A stretch of DNA of 64,000 nt from an uncultured Bradyrhizobium sp. (GTDB lineage: Bacteria; Pseudomonadota; Alphaproteobacteria; Rhizobiales; Xanthobacteraceae). Under the pieces are notes generated by a model, which saw only the letters and a list, made by a program, of their open reading frames with translations, searched no databases and was not told where the DNA came from. This document shows, one piece after another, positions 28,424 through 37,519 of this stretch. The position numbers and the translations under genes are program-made. Numbering within the stretch: the first letter of the stretch is position 1; the number at the start of each line of letters is the position of its first letter. The stretch spans positions 186,001 to 250,000 of the forward strand of contig NZ_CANSMR010000009.1 in NCBI RefSeq assembly GCF_947648125.1. Reading direction: 5' to 3'.

Positions 28424-29584
28424 TCAGGCGGCGGTGGAAGCCTTCGCTTGCTGCTTGGCAGTGGCGGCGGCCGCCTCGTCGCGGCGGATCTCCGAGAGCT
28501 TCTTCTGGACCTGCTCGGCGAAGATGTACTGCGCCGGACGCTGCTTCGACATGTCGATCTCCGGCGCCATCGGACCAGTGGTCTTGATGCCGCGCAGCGC
28601 GACCCACATCGCCTTCAGCGGATTGTTGATCGCAGCGGTCGCCGCGGTCGGCTCGTAACCGCAATGGGCCATACAGTCGGCGCACTTCTCATACTTGCCG
28701 GTGCCGTAGGTCTCCCAATCGGTGGTGTCCATCAGCTCCTTGAAGGTCTTGGCGTAGCCTTCACCGAGCAGATAGCAGGGCTTCTGCCAGCCGAAGATGT
28801 TGCGCGCGGGCATGCCCCAGGGCGTGCACTCGTATTCCTGGTTGCCGGCGAGGAAGTCGAGGAACAGGCCGGAATGCATGAAATTCCACTTCTTGCCCTT
28901 GCCAAGCGCAAAGACGTCGCGGAACAGCTTCTTGGTCTTGGTGCGGTTGAGGAAGTGCTCCTGGTCGGGCGCACGCTCATAGGCGTAACCCGGCGACATC
29001 GAGACGCCGACGCCGAGCTCGGTGGTGAAGTCGAGGAATTTTGCGATCTCCTCGGCCGGATGGCCGTCGAAGATCGTGGCGTTGACGTTGACCGTGAAGC
29101 CGCGCGCCTTGGCCGCCTTGATCGCGGAGACGGCGCGATCGAACACGCCCTTCTGCGACACCGCCTTGTCGTGATGGTCCTTCAGGCCGTCGAGATGCAC
29201 CGAGAAGAACAAATAGGGCGACGGCTCGAACAGATCGAGCTTCTTCTCCAGCAGCAGCGCATTGGTGCACAGCGAGACGAACTTCTTGCGCGCCACGAGG
29301 CCGCGCACGATCTCGCCGATCTCCTTGTGGATCAGCGGCTCGCCGCCCGGGATCGCCACCATCGGCGCGCCGCATTCATCGGCCGCGTCCCAGCATTCCT
29401 GCGCAGTCATGCGGCGATTGAGGATCGCATCGGGATAGTCGATCTTGCCGCAGCCGACGCAGGCGAGGTTGCAACGGAACAGGGGTTCCAGCATCAGCAC
29501 GAGCGGATAGCGTTTGCGGCCAAGCAGCTTCTGCTTGATCAGATAACCGCCGATACGCATTTCCTTGAAGAACGGTATAGCCAT
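28424..29584 (-). CDS. hpnH: Adenosylhopane synthase HpnH (radical SAM)
   Basis: A protein of 386 residues. The radical SAM motif CxxxCxxC lies at Cys38, Cys42 and Cys45 (RCNLACVGCGKIDYP), with the glycine-rich PGGEPLIHKE SAM-binding turn near 80. The C-terminal part has a Cys cluster (KCADCMAHCGYEP) typical of HpnH. It adds 5'-deoxyadenosyl to diploptene, giving adenosylhopane. I start at ATG 29584 (MAIPFFKEMRIGGY, the family N-terminus), not GTG 29605. It follows ispH by 46 bp on the minus strand, opposite to hpnC-hpnG. The Ala/Lys-rich C-terminal tail is low complexity. Confidence 0.94.
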   Translation of the reverse strand: MAIPFFKEMRIGGYLIKQKLLGRKRYPLVLMLEPLFRCNLACVGCGKIDYPDAILNRRMTAQECWDAADECGAPMVAIPGGEPLIHKEIGEIVRGLVARKKFVSLCTNALLLEKKLDLFEPSPYLFFSVHLDGLKDHHDKAVSQKGVFDRAVSAIKAAKARGFTVNVNATIFDGHPAEEIAKFLDFTTELGVGVSMSPGYAYERAPDQEHFLNRTKTKKLFRDVFALGKGKKWNFMHSGLFLDFLAGNQEYECTPWGMPARNIFGWQKPCYLLGEGYAKTFKELMDTTDWETYGTGKYEKCADCMAHCGYEPTAATAAINNPLKAMWVALRGIKTTGPMAPEIDMSKQRPAQYIFAEQVQKKLSEIRRDEAAAATAKQQAKASTAA

Positions 29585-29630
29585 TAGACGATTTTCTTTC
29601 TGCACTTATTCAAAGGGAAGTGGGTTCAGA

Positions 29631-30557
29631 TCAGCCCGCAGTCAGTTCGGCCGGCAGCCGGAATTCGATATTCTCTTCTCGGCCCGGAACGACCGAGACC
29701 GACACCGGTCCGATGCGCCGCAGGGCCTCGATGACATCGTCGACCAAAACTTCAGGTGCCGATGCACCCGCCGTAATGCCGACGGCCTTCGCATCCTTCA
29801 GCCAATCCGGGTTGAGCTCGCTCCCATCGGCAATGAGATAACTCGCGACACCAACCTCGGTGCCGATCTCACGAAGCCTGTTCGAGTTGGAACTATTGGC
29901 GGCCCCCACCACCAAAATGACGTCCACCAGCTTACTCAGGTCCCTTACCGCAGATTGGCGGTTCTGTGTCGCATAGCAGATATCCCTGATGTCCGGGCCT
30001 TGAATATCTGTAAATTTTGCCTGAAGGGCCGCGATAATGTCCCTGGTGTCGTCCACGGACAGCGTGGTCTGGGTGATATAGGCGACCGGAGCGTCGGCCG
30101 GCAGCCGCAATTCCGCCACATCCTGAACGCTCTGGACCAGCAGGACCGGCCCCGGAACCTGGCCCATGGTCCCCTCGACCTCGGGATGGCCGGCATGCCC
30201 GATCAGGATCAGGGCGCGGCCCCTCGATATGTACCGCTTGCCCTGGTTGTGGACCTTGGTGACGAGCGGGCAGGTGGCATTGAGCACGGGCAGGTCGCGG
30301 GCCTCCGCCTCCTCCTCGACGCTCCTGGCGACGCCATGGGCACTGAAGACGGTCACCGCCTTGGCCGGCACTTCCGACAGGTCCTCGACGAAGATCGCGC
30401 CCTTCTTCTTCAGGCTTTCGACCACGTATTTGTTGTGAACGATCTCGTGGCGGACATAGACCGGCGGGCCATACTTCTGCAGCGCGCGTTCGACGATTTC
30501 GATCGCGCGCACAACGCCCGCGCAAAAGCCGCGCGGCTGAGCAAGAAACACTTCCAT
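29631..30557 (-). CDS. ispH: 4-hydroxy-3-methylbut-2-enyl diphosphate reductase
   Basis: A protein of 308 residues. The three iron-sulfur cysteines are Cys12 (PRGFCAGV), Cys96 (NATCPLV) and Cys194 ([10 protein letters not shown]). Other IspH signatures are [16 protein letters not shown] and [14 protein letters not shown]. It makes IPP and DMAPP in the last MEP-pathway step, feeding farnesyl diphosphate to HpnD. ATG 30557 with GGACCACC upstream is preferred to 30575. Co-transcription with hpnH ties precursor supply to hopanoid elongation. Confidence 0.95.
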   Translation of the reverse strand: MEVFLAQPRGFCAGVVRAIEIVERALQKYGPPVYVRHEIVHNKYVVESLKKKGAIFVEDLSEVPAKAVTVFSAHGVARSVEEEAEARDLPVLNATCPLVTKVHNQGKRYISRGRALILIGHAGHPEVEGTMGQVPGPVLLVQSVQDVAELRLPADAPVAYITQTTLSVDDTRDIIAALQAKFTDIQGPDIRDICYATQNRQSAVRDLSKLVDVILVVGAANSSNSNRLREIGTEVGVASYLIADGSELNPDWLKDAKAVGITAGASAPEVLVDDVIEALRRIGPVSVSVVPGREENIEFRLPAELTAG

Positions 30558-31010
30558 AGGTGGTCCGTTACGCAAATTGCACCAATCTCATTCCATGCCC
30601 TGCGACCTTTTCGGCAACGCACTCCGCTCGGTCGGACGCCGCAACTTCAGTTGCAATGTCCGCACCATCTCAGGTCCTGCACGTGATCCGCGCCCTCAAG
30701 GGCATGGAAATACAGGGATTTGTGGCAAAAAGGTAGCGCTTCGAGCGGGTGAGCGGTCAGCGAGGTGGGAGGTTTGAGGTAATATGGTGTGGGTTTGGGG
30801 TCCTGCGACCGTCGGTCTCCCTCACTTGTTCGTCACTTTATCGCCCACTCCTGCGGTCTATACCGGCGACTCGTGGCCGTTCCTGTGTTTTGGAACCTCC
30901 TCGCCATCCCGTCGAGGAAGGTAACCAAAACAACATTAGATCGGTCCCGGGAACTCCGCTACAGAGCGGGCGTTTTCGGCCATGCTTCCCCGAGATTAGA
31001 AAGAAACGAA
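30558..31010. other. Divergent promoter region between ispH and hpnN
   Basis: About 450 bp without a convincing gene. It should carry the ispH-hpnH promoter leftward and holds an EcfG-type promoter rightward, directly before hpnN. The long in-frame extension of hpnN through this region (from 30789) is not conserved-looking and includes the promoter, so it is rejected as coding. Confidence 0.6.
30950..30974 (+). promoter_or_regulatory. Perfect EcfG general-stress promoter for hpnN
   Basis: GGAAC at 30950-30954, a 16-bp spacer and CGTT at 30971-30974 match the EcfG consensus GGAAC-N16/17-CGTT exactly. The hpnN GTG start is 37 bp after the -10 element, leaving a 5' leader of about 30 nt. It is the only exact match I noticed in an upstream region in this window. 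Confidence 0.78.
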
Positions 31011-33626
31011 GTGCTGACAAATATTGTCGTCTCCGTTGTTAGGACCTGTACGCGTTTTGCCCTTCCGGTTGTCATTCTCTCGGTGCTGCTGTCGATCGGC
31101 GCCGGCTTCTACACGGCCCGCAACTTCTCGATCAACACCGACATCAACAAGCTGATCTCGCCGGATCTGGATTGGCGCAAGCGCGACAACCAGTTCGAGC
31201 AAGCCTTTGATCGCGAGCGGCTGATCCTGGCTGTCGTCGAGGCGGCGACGCCCGAGCTGACCAGCTCCGCCGCGAAGGCACTCACCGCGAAGCTGCAAGC
31301 CGACAAGAAGAACTTCGAGGCGATCACCGCGCTCGGCTCCGGCGAATTCTTCGAGAAGAACGGCTTGCTGTTCCTGCCAACCGAAGAGGTCGGCAAGGTC
31401 ACGGGCCAGCTCGAATCGGCCGCGCCGCTGATCGAGATCATGGCCGGCGACCCTTCAATTCGCGGACTGACCGGCGCGCTCGAGACCGGCCTTGCCGGCG
31501 TCAAGCGCGGACAGGTCAAGCTCGACAATGCCGCGCCGCCCTTCAACCTGATCTCCGAGACCGTCGAGACCGTCCTCGCCAAGGGCAATGCGACCTTCTC
31601 CTGGCGTGAGCTCACCAGCGACAAGCCGCTGACCGATTCGGACAAGCGCGCCTTCATCGAGATCAAGCCGATCATCGACTATTCGGCGCTGGAGCCGGGC
31701 AAGGGCGCAACCGATGCGATCCGCAAGGCCGCGGCCGATCTGAAATTCCCGACCGAATATCACGCGCGCGTTCGCCTGACCGGACCCGTGCCGATCGCCA
31801 ACGAGGAATACGCCACCGTGCAGGACGGTGCGATCACCAACGGCATCGGCACCGTGGTGATCGTGCTGATCATCCTCTGGCTGGCGCTGCATTCCGGCAA
31901 GATCATCTTCGCGGTGTTCGTGAACCTGTTCATCGGCCTTGCCATCACCACGGCGGTCGGCCTGATGATGGTCGGGTCGCTGAACCTGCTTTCGATCGCC
32001 TTCGCGGTGCTGTTCGTTGGTCTCGGCGTCGACTTCGGCATCCAATTCAGCGTCCGCTACCGCTCCGAGCGTTACAAGAACGACAATCTGACGCTGGCGC
32101 TGGAAAACGCAGCGCGCCGCTCGGCGGTGCCGCTGTCGCTCGCGGCGATGGCGACCGCGGCCGGCTTCCTGTGCTTCCTGCCGACCGACTACAAGGGCAT
32201 CTCCGAACTCGGCAAGATCGCCGGCGCCGGCATGCTGGTGGCCTTCATCACCAGCATCACCGTGCTGCCGGCGCTGCTCGACCTGCTCAATCCGCCCGGC
32301 GAGAAGGAGCCGGTCGGCTACGCCTTCCTGGCGCCGCTCGATCACTTCCTCGAAAAGCATCGCGTCCCGATCATCGTCGGCACGATCCTGGTCACGGTCG
32401 CGGGCCTGCCGCTGCTGCATTACATGAAGTTCGACTTCAACCCGATCAATCTGCGTAACAAGCAGGCGGAATCGATCGCGACCTTCCTCGACCTGAGGAA
32501 GGATCCGAACACCGGCGCCAACGCCATCAATGTGATGACGCGCTCGGAAGCCGACGCCAAGAAGATCGAGGCCAAGCTCGAGAAGCTGCCGGAAGTGTCG
32601 CGCGTGATGTCGCTCGACAGCTTCGTGCCGGACGATCAGCCGGCCAAGCTGAAGCTGATCGCGCAGGCGGCGAAGACGCTCGGCCCCGCGCTCAACCCTG
32701 ACTCGGTCGATCCGGCGCCGTCGGATCAGGAGAATGTCGAGTCGCTGAAGAGTTCGGTCGACAGCCTGCGCAGGACCGCGGGCGACGGCAAGGGGCCGGG
32801 TGCGGTTGCCGCGCGCCGGCTCGCCGACGCCCTGCAGAAGCTGGCAGATTCGAGCCAGGCCATCCGCGACAAGGCGCAGGACGTCTTCGTCGCGCCGATG
32901 AAGATCGTGTTCGATCAGCTCCGCAACACGCTACAGGCCCAGACCGTCACGCTGCAGAACCTGCCGCCGGAACTGGTCGCGAGCTGGAAGACCAAGGACG
33001 GCCTGATGCGTGTCGAGGTCGAGCCGAAGGGCGATCCCAACGACAACGACAATCTGCGCCGCTTTGCCGACGCCGTGCTCGCGGCCGAGCCGACCGCGAT
33101 CGGTGGACCGGTCTCGATCCTGAAGTCGGGCGATGTCATCGTCAATGCGTTCATCCACGCCGGCATCCTGGCGCTGGTCACGATCGGCCTGTTGCTGTGG
33201 CTGACGCTGCGCCGCATCGTCGACGTGCTGATGACGCTGGTGCCGCTCCTGGTCGCCGGCATCGTCACGCTGGAGATCTGCGTGCTGATCGGACTGCCGC
33301 TCAATTTCGCCAACATCGTCGCGCTGCCGCTGCTGCTCGGCGTCGGCGTCGCGTTCAAGATCTACTATGTCACGGCATGGCGGCAGGGCAGGACAAACCT
33401 GCTGCAGTCGAGCCTGACGCGTGCGATCTTTTTCAGCGCGCTGACCACGGCGACCGCGTTCGGCAGCCTGTGGCTGTCCAGTCATCCCGGCACCGCGAGC
33501 ATGGGCAAGCTGCTTGCGCTCTCGCTCGTCACTACGCTTGCGGCAGTGTTGCTGTTCCAGCCGGCGCTGATGGGCAAGCCGCGCGAGGCCCTCAAGGAAG
33601 AGGATATCGCCAACGACGTCACCTGA
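31011..33626 (+). CDS. hpnN: Hopanoid RND transporter HpnN
   Basis: A protein of 871 residues of the MMPL/RND superfamily: TM1 near 15-35, a large periplasmic domain, a first membrane block (about 275-430, containing LFVGLGVDFGIQFSVRYRSE), TM7 near 455, a second periplasmic domain and a last block from about 710. HpnN moves hopanoids from the inner to the outer membrane. GTG 31011 has AGAAAG upstream, puts TM1 close to the N-terminus and lies just downstream of the EcfG promoter. The next gene on the plus strand is hpnO, 0.9 kb on, with a convergent DUF2147 gene between. Confidence 0.93.
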   Translation: MLTNIVVSVVRTCTRFALPVVILSVLLSIGAGFYTARNFSINTDINKLISPDLDWRKRDNQFEQAFDRERLILAVVEAATPELTSSAAKALTAKLQADKKNFEAITALGSGEFFEKNGLLFLPTEEVGKVTGQLESAAPLIEIMAGDPSIRGLTGALETGLAGVKRGQVKLDNAAPPFNLISETVETVLAKGNATFSWRELTSDKPLTDSDKRAFIEIKPIIDYSALEPGKGATDAIRKAAADLKFPTEYHARVRLTGPVPIANEEYATVQDGAITNGIGTVVIVLIILWLALHSGKIIFAVFVNLFIGLAITTAVGLMMVGSLNLLSIAFAVLFVGLGVDFGIQFSVRYRSERYKNDNLTLALENAARRSAVPLSLAAMATAAGFLCFLPTDYKGISELGKIAGAGMLVAFITSITVLPALLDLLNPPGEKEPVGYAFLAPLDHFLEKHRVPIIVGTILVTVAGLPLLHYMKFDFNPINLRNKQAESIATFLDLRKDPNTGANAINVMTRSEADAKKIEAKLEKLPEVSRVMSLDSFVPDDQPAKLKLIAQAAKTLGPALNPDSVDPAPSDQENVESLKSSVDSLRRTAGDGKGPGAVAARRLADALQKLADSSQAIRDKAQDVFVAPMKIVFDQLRNTLQAQTVTLQNLPPELVASWKTKDGLMRVEVEPKGDPNDNDNLRRFADAVLAAEPTAIGGPVSILKSGDVIVNAFIHAGILALVTIGLLLWLTLRRIVDVLMTLVPLLVAGIVTLEICVLIGLPLNFANIVALPLLLGVGVAFKIYYVTAWRQGRTNLLQSSLTRAIFFSALTTATAFGSLWLSSHPGTASMGKLLALSLVTTLAAVLLFQPALMGKPREALKEEDIANDVT

Positions 33627-33745
33627 CGCGCAGGCGATCTCCTGTCGGGTCCAGCTTGGCGGCAGGCGCCGCCGAGCCGTGATTTCAGGGATGCGCCAAC
33701 GAGGCAGCTAGCGGGCTCGCGCGCGGCGTTGCCAGCTGCCCTCCG

Positions 33746-34402
33746 TCAATGCGTCGGTCGCACGATGTCCGGCAGCAGGCAGATATCGCCCACGACATCA
33801 GCAGACGCATTGGCGGCGCCTGGGGCATTGGCTGCCTGCTTTTGACCCGGCTTGGTGGCAGGCGGCACGGCGCCGGTGGTCTTCTGCGGCGCTGCCGATT
33901 TGGGCAGGGCGCCCTTCGCTGCCGGGCTGCCCGCGGCAGGCGGGCTGCCGGCGACGCTGACCGGGATCGGCGGACCAACGCGGGTCCAGGTCTCGCCGCC
34001 GCACAGGAAGCCCAGCACGCAGCCCTGGATCTCGAGCTGATCGGTGCCGACAGGCTTGATGGTCGAGCTGTAGAGCTGGCCGTCCTTCGCGTTGTAGACT
34101 TGGCCTTCCCACGCATCGGCGCCGGCCTTCTTCTTCATGTCGATCAGGATCGGCATGCCAAGCGTCGGCCTGCTTTGCTTCGTCGGATCAGGATTGTTCT
34201 TATCCTTGCCGCCGGGGGTTTTTTCCCAGGACACCGCACCCCACATGTTGCCATTACACTGGGCGACGCGGATGGTGGCGACACCGTCTGCGACCTTCCA
34301 GTCGCCGGTCGGGTCCGCTGCAAGTGCCGGTGATAATACGGTGGCCAAAAATAAACCTGAAAAGGCTATTGTACGCGCGAAAGTTCTTGGGCAGTGCAAC
34401 AT
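33746..34402 (-). CDS. DUF2147 secreted protein with Pro/Ala-rich tail
   Basis: A protein of 218 residues. The signal peptide (to about ALAADP at 29) is followed by a DUF2147 beta-barrel domain (GDWKVADGVATIRVAQCNG, then GQVYNAKDGQLYSSTIKP and GCVLGFLCGGETWTRV) with three conserved Cys. From about 145 the chain becomes Ala/Pro/Lys-rich low complexity, absent from minimal DUF2147 proteins. It lies between hpnN and hpnO on the opposite strand and reads away from hpnO; nothing links it to hopanoids. Function unknown. Confidence 0.8.
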   Translation of the reverse strand: MLHCPRTFARTIAFSGLFLATVLSPALAADPTGDWKVADGVATIRVAQCNGNMWGAVSWEKTPGGKDKNNPDPTKQSRPTLGMPILIDMKKKAGADAWEGQVYNAKDGQLYSSTIKPVGTDQLEIQGCVLGFLCGGETWTRVGPPIPVSVAGSPPAAGSPAAKGALPKSAAPQKTTGAVPPATKPGQKQAANAPGAANASADVVGDICLLPDIVRPTH

Positions 34403-34504
34403 GGTCCAAACCTGTGCTTAACTAGACGATCCGAGCGGGGGTCAAAACGCCGCTAGCGAGCGTTTTAAGTTGACGAGATGGCCATCAACCGACGTATGTA
34501 ACGA

Positions 34505-35896
34505 ATGGTAAGTTCCAATTTAGACGTTTCCGAGATTTTTGTGGAGCGCGAGGGGCAGCGCGGTGCCATGCACACGCGTCACCTCAACGAGCAGCTCGTT
34601 CGCGTCCTCAAGACCATCGGCTATGACGTCGGCTTCCAGAAGGGGCAAGGCCAATACCTTTTCGATCGTCAGGGGGCTCGTTACCTCGATCTATTGAGCG
34701 GATTTGGCGTTTTTGCGATTGGTCGCAATCATCCGGACCTGCGCAAGGCGCTGAAGAGCGTGCTCGACGCCGATCTGCCGAATCTGGTGCAGCTCGACGT
34801 CTCGACGCTCGCCGGCGTGCTTGCGGAACGGCTCCTGGAATATGTCCCATATCTGGACAAGGTGTTTTTCGCCAATTCCGGCGCCGAAACCGTCGAAGCG
34901 GCGATCAAGTTCGCGCGCGGCGCCACCGGCCGTCCCGGTATCGTCTATTGCGGGCATTCGTTCCACGGCCTGTCCTACGGCGCGCTGTCGCTGACCGATG
35001 ATACGAATTTCCGCAGCGGCTTCGAGCCACTGCTGCCCGGCTGCACCGCGATCCCCTACAACGATCTCGAGGCGCTCGAAAAAGCGCTGTCGTCGCGCCA
35101 GGTCGGCGCATTCATCGTCGAGCCGATCCAGGGCAAGGGCGTCAACATGCCCACCGACGAGTTCCTGCCCGGCGCTCTGGCGCTGTGCCGTAAATACGGC
35201 ACGCTGTTCATCGCCGACGAGATCCAGACCGGCATCGGCCGCACCGGCAAGTTCCTCGCGATCGAGCATTGGGGCATCGAGCCCGACATGGTGCTGCTGG
35301 CGAAGGCGCTGTCCGGCGGCCACGTACCGATCGGCGCGCTGCTGACGCGCAAGAACATCTTCGACAAGATCTTCAACCAGATGGATCGCGCGGTCGTGCA
35401 CGGTTCGACCTTCGCCAAGAACGATCTGGCGATGGCTGCCGGTATTGCCACGCTCGATGTCATCAAGGCCGAGAAGCTCGTCGAGAACGCCGCCAAACGC
35501 GGCGCCGAGCTCCGCCTTGCGCTGACGCGCATGGTGCCCGGCTATGAGCTGATGAAGGAAGTCCGCGGCAAGGGCCTGATGATCGGCGTCGAGTTCGGTC
35601 CGCCGAAATCGCTGCGGCTCAAGGCGTCGTGGAATCTGCTGGAGACCGCCAACAAGGGCCTGTTCTGCCAGCTGATTACGGTGCCGCTGTTCAAGGATCA
35701 CAAGATCCTGACTCAGGTCGCCGGCCACGGCCTCCACACCATCAAGCTGCTGCCGCCGCTCGTGATCACCGAAGAGGACTGCAACTGGATCGAGAAGTCG
35801 TTCGACGACGTGATCGCCGGCAGCCACAAGGTGCCCGGCGCGATCTGGTCGCTCGGCAAGACGCTGGTCGACAACGCGGTGCGCAAGTCGGCGTAA
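34505..35896 (+). CDS. hpnO: Hopanoid aminotransferase HpnO
   Basis: A protein of 463 residues, a class III PLP aminotransferase. Lys267 (LLAKALSGGHVPIGA) should hold PLP; other marks are FFANSGAETVEAAIKFARG, CGHSFHGLSYGALSLT and FIADEIQTGIGRTG. In hopanoid producers HpnO makes aminobacteriohopanetriol from bacteriohopanetriol-type precursors. Acetylornithine-type aminotransferases share these motifs, but the position in the hpn locus and the N-terminal extension (about 20 residues before HTRHLNEQLV) favour HpnO. The 102-bp upstream gap holds its own promoter, since the neighbour is divergent. Confidence 0.9.
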   Translation: MVSSNLDVSEIFVEREGQRGAMHTRHLNEQLVRVLKTIGYDVGFQKGQGQYLFDRQGARYLDLLSGFGVFAIGRNHPDLRKALKSVLDADLPNLVQLDVSTLAGVLAERLLEYVPYLDKVFFANSGAETVEAAIKFARGATGRPGIVYCGHSFHGLSYGALSLTDDTNFRSGFEPLLPGCTAIPYNDLEALEKALSSRQVGAFIVEPIQGKGVNMPTDEFLPGALALCRKYGTLFIADEIQTGIGRTGKFLAIEHWGIEPDMVLLAKALSGGHVPIGALLTRKNIFDKIFNQMDRAVVHGSTFAKNDLAMAAGIATLDVIKAEKLVENAAKRGAELRLALTRMVPGYELMKEVRGKGLMIGVEFGPPKSLRLKASWNLLETANKGLFCQLITVPLFKDHKILTQVAGHGLHTIKLLPPLVITEEDCNWIEKSFDDVIAGSHKVPGAIWSLGKTLVDNAVRKSA

Positions 35897-35905
35897 GCTC
35901 GAACC

Positions 35906-35991
35906 TGTAGCCCGGATGAAGCGAAGCGAAATCCGGGGGGCGTTCCTTGCGAGACTGTTCCCGGATTTCGCTTCGCTTCATCCGGGCTACA
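35906..35991. repeat. Long inverted repeat with 32-bp perfect arms
   Basis: 35906-35937 and 35960-35991 are exact reverse complements with a 22-bp loop. The arms contain TAGCCCGGATGAAGCGAAGC, the family also seen at 529-559 and 1102-1118. It lies 10 bp after the hpnO stop and may stabilise or end that transcript. Confidence 0.85.
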
Positions 35992-36004
35992 TGACTGTCT
36001 CGTC

Positions 36005-36088
36005 CGTCATTGCGAGCGAAGCGAAGCAATCCATCGCGCGGCAAGTGGAGTTATGGATTGCTTCGTCCCTTCGCTCCTCGCAATGACG
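36005..36088. repeat. Imperfect palindromic repeat (CGTCATTGCGAGCGAAG family)
   Basis: CGTCATTGCGAG at the left faces CTCGCAATGACG at the right, with inner AAGCAATCCAT/ATGGATTGCTT pairing. A second copy lies at 56920-57004 after the LysR gene. These are dispersed rhizobial intergenic palindromes. Confidence 0.82.
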
Positions 36089-36106
36089 AAGCGTTAGCCG
36101 CTTTGC

Positions 36107-36871
36107 TCAACCTTCCTTGTTCGCGTGCATCGCGCTCTCGAACTTGTCGCCGAACTCGGTCAGCTCGTCGGCGCCGAGATCGCTGACCGCCCAGTAATTC
36201 AGGCCGCGGTCGCTCCAGCGCCGGATGTTGAAGCCCTGCAAGGTCGAGATCTTCGCGGACTTCCGCTCGGTGCTCGCCGTCTGCGCCACGAACAGGTTGA
36301 TGACGTGCTGGCGCCGCTTGTAGACCACCGCACCGATCTCGCGGGCGTTGACGTAGTCGAGCCGGCCGCCGATCAGGGTAAAGCCCTGCGCGGTGAGATC
36401 GATCACCGGCGGCGAGACGTCGAGCTTGCCGTTGAACCAGGGCTTGACCGTATGCTGATCGGTCGAGACCACGTCGATCAGGTGGCCGGCCTGCAGCGAG
36501 CGCAGATGTGCCGACACCACCTCGTTTTCGATGCGCTGCTCGTCGTCATTGCGCAGCACGATCGCGACGAGGCCGGTCGCGGCCATCGCCGACACGGCTG
36601 AGCCCATCGCGAAGCCGCGCAGCACCGAGCGCCGGGTCGGCGCCGCCTGCGGCTGCGGCAACGACTTCTCGATCTTGCGGCGCAGCTCGAGCGGTGCCTT
36701 GTAGCGCACGTCGCTCTCGGCGATCGCCTGGCGGATCTCCTGATACTCCTTCATCAGGGCGGCGCAATGCGCGCAACCCTCGATATGGGCTTCCACTTCG
36801 CGTGCATGGCCGGCGTCGAGTTCGCCGTCGATCAGCGCGTGGACCAGCACTTCGGCTTCCTCGCAGTTCAT
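36107..36871 (-). CDS. Zinc-finger anti-sigma factor
   Basis: A protein of 254 residues. The N-terminal ZAS-type zinc site is His29-x3-Cys33-x2-Cys36 (HIEGCAHCAAL) plus Cys3. A single membrane segment follows near residues 85-108, and the C-terminal 145 residues are periplasmic. The start at 36871 overlaps the sigma factor stop (ATGA), the usual cotranslation of an ECF sigma factor with its inhibitor. The larger frame to 37285 is an antisense-like extension. The signal sensed by the periplasmic domain is unknown. Confidence 0.88.
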   Translation of the reverse strand: MNCEEAEVLVHALIDGELDAGHAREVEAHIEGCAHCAALMKEYQEIRQAIAESDVRYKAPLELRRKIEKSLPQPQAAPTRRSVLRGFAMGSAVSAMAATGLVAIVLRNDDEQRIENEVVSAHLRSLQAGHLIDVVSTDQHTVKPWFNGKLDVSPPVIDLTAQGFTLIGGRLDYVNAREIGAVVYKRRQHVINLFVAQTASTERKSAKISTLQGFNIRRWSDRGLNYWAVSDLGADELTEFGDKFESAMHANKEG

Positions 36872-37425
36872 TTCACTTGCTCCTGTTCCGCGAGCCAGGC
36901 CGATCGCAGCATGGCGCGGGCGCGTGCGAGGCGGGACATTACGGTGCCGACAGGCACGGCGGCGACATCGGCGATCTCGCGGTAAGAAAGATTCTGAATT
37001 TCCCTGAGCACGAAGGTCTCGCGGAACGGTTCGGCGAGCGCCGCGACCAGCTTGCGCACGGTGTCGCCGTCGAACCGGCGCAGCAGCTGCTTTTCCGGTG
37101 TCTCCGGCGCCTCGTTCCACAGCGGGGTCTGATCGCCGCCCTCGGGCAGCTCCTCGACCGCGGTGGGGGCGGTCTTGCGGCGGGCATATTCGGCGCGGCA
37201 GACATTGCGCAGGATCGCAAACAGCCACGGCTTCATCGCAGGTCCACGGTAGCTGTCGAAATGCTTGTAGGCGCGCAGATAGCATTCCTGCACCGCATCT
37301 TCGGCGTCGGCGGCATCGCGCAACAAATAGCGTGCCAGGGTGTAGGCGTCGTCAAGGTACGGCAGCGCGGCTTCGCGGAAGCGCCGTGCCTTTTCGGGAT
37401 CGTCTTGCGACGCGTTGACAACCAT
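36868..37425 (-). CDS. ECF-type RNA polymerase sigma factor
   Basis: A protein of 185 residues. Region 2 includes DAEDAVQECYLRAYKHFDSY (about 45-65) and region 4 is RETFVLREIQNLSYREIADV (about 133-152) followed by the recognition helix PVGTVMSRLARARAML. ATG 37425 has AGGA a few bases upstream; the longer start at 37527 would overlap the cupredoxin gene. It pairs with the overlapping anti-sigma gene and probably drives its own operon with the metallophosphoesterase and cupredoxin genes, though I could not identify its promoter. Confidence 0.9.
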   Translation of the reverse strand: MVVNASQDDPEKARRFREAALPYLDDAYTLARYLLRDAADAEDAVQECYLRAYKHFDSYRGPAMKPWLFAILRNVCRAEYARRKTAPTAVEELPEGGDQTPLWNEAPETPEKQLLRRFDGDTVRKLVAALAEPFRETFVLREIQNLSYREIADVAAVPVGTVMSRLARARAMLRSAWLAEQEQVK

Positions 37426-37459
37426 CGTGTCCTGCCCGGCATGTCGAGAGACGGCTTGT

Positions 37460-37492
37460 GCCCGGCCGGGGGCGGAGGGCCACCGGCCGGGC
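37460..37492. repeat. GC-rich inverted repeat between cupredoxin and sigma factor genes
   Basis: GCCCGGCCGG (37460-37469) pairs perfectly with CCGGCCGGGC (37483-37492) over a 13-nt loop. No T-run follows. It could slow or process the transcript between the cupredoxin and sigma factor genes, adjusting their ratio. Confidence 0.5.
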
Positions 37493-37519
37493 ATCGCTGT
37501 GATCGTATGGGTGGTCACG

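Noticed and set aside
30789-31010. 74-residue N-terminal extension of hpnN
   Set aside because: It spans the EcfG promoter, puts TM1 far from the N-terminus and looks like ordinary intergenic DNA.
36872-37285. Long frame extending the anti-sigma gene across the sigma gene
   Set aside because: It overlaps the whole ECF sigma coding region; the ZAS domain begins at 36871 with an ATGA overlap.
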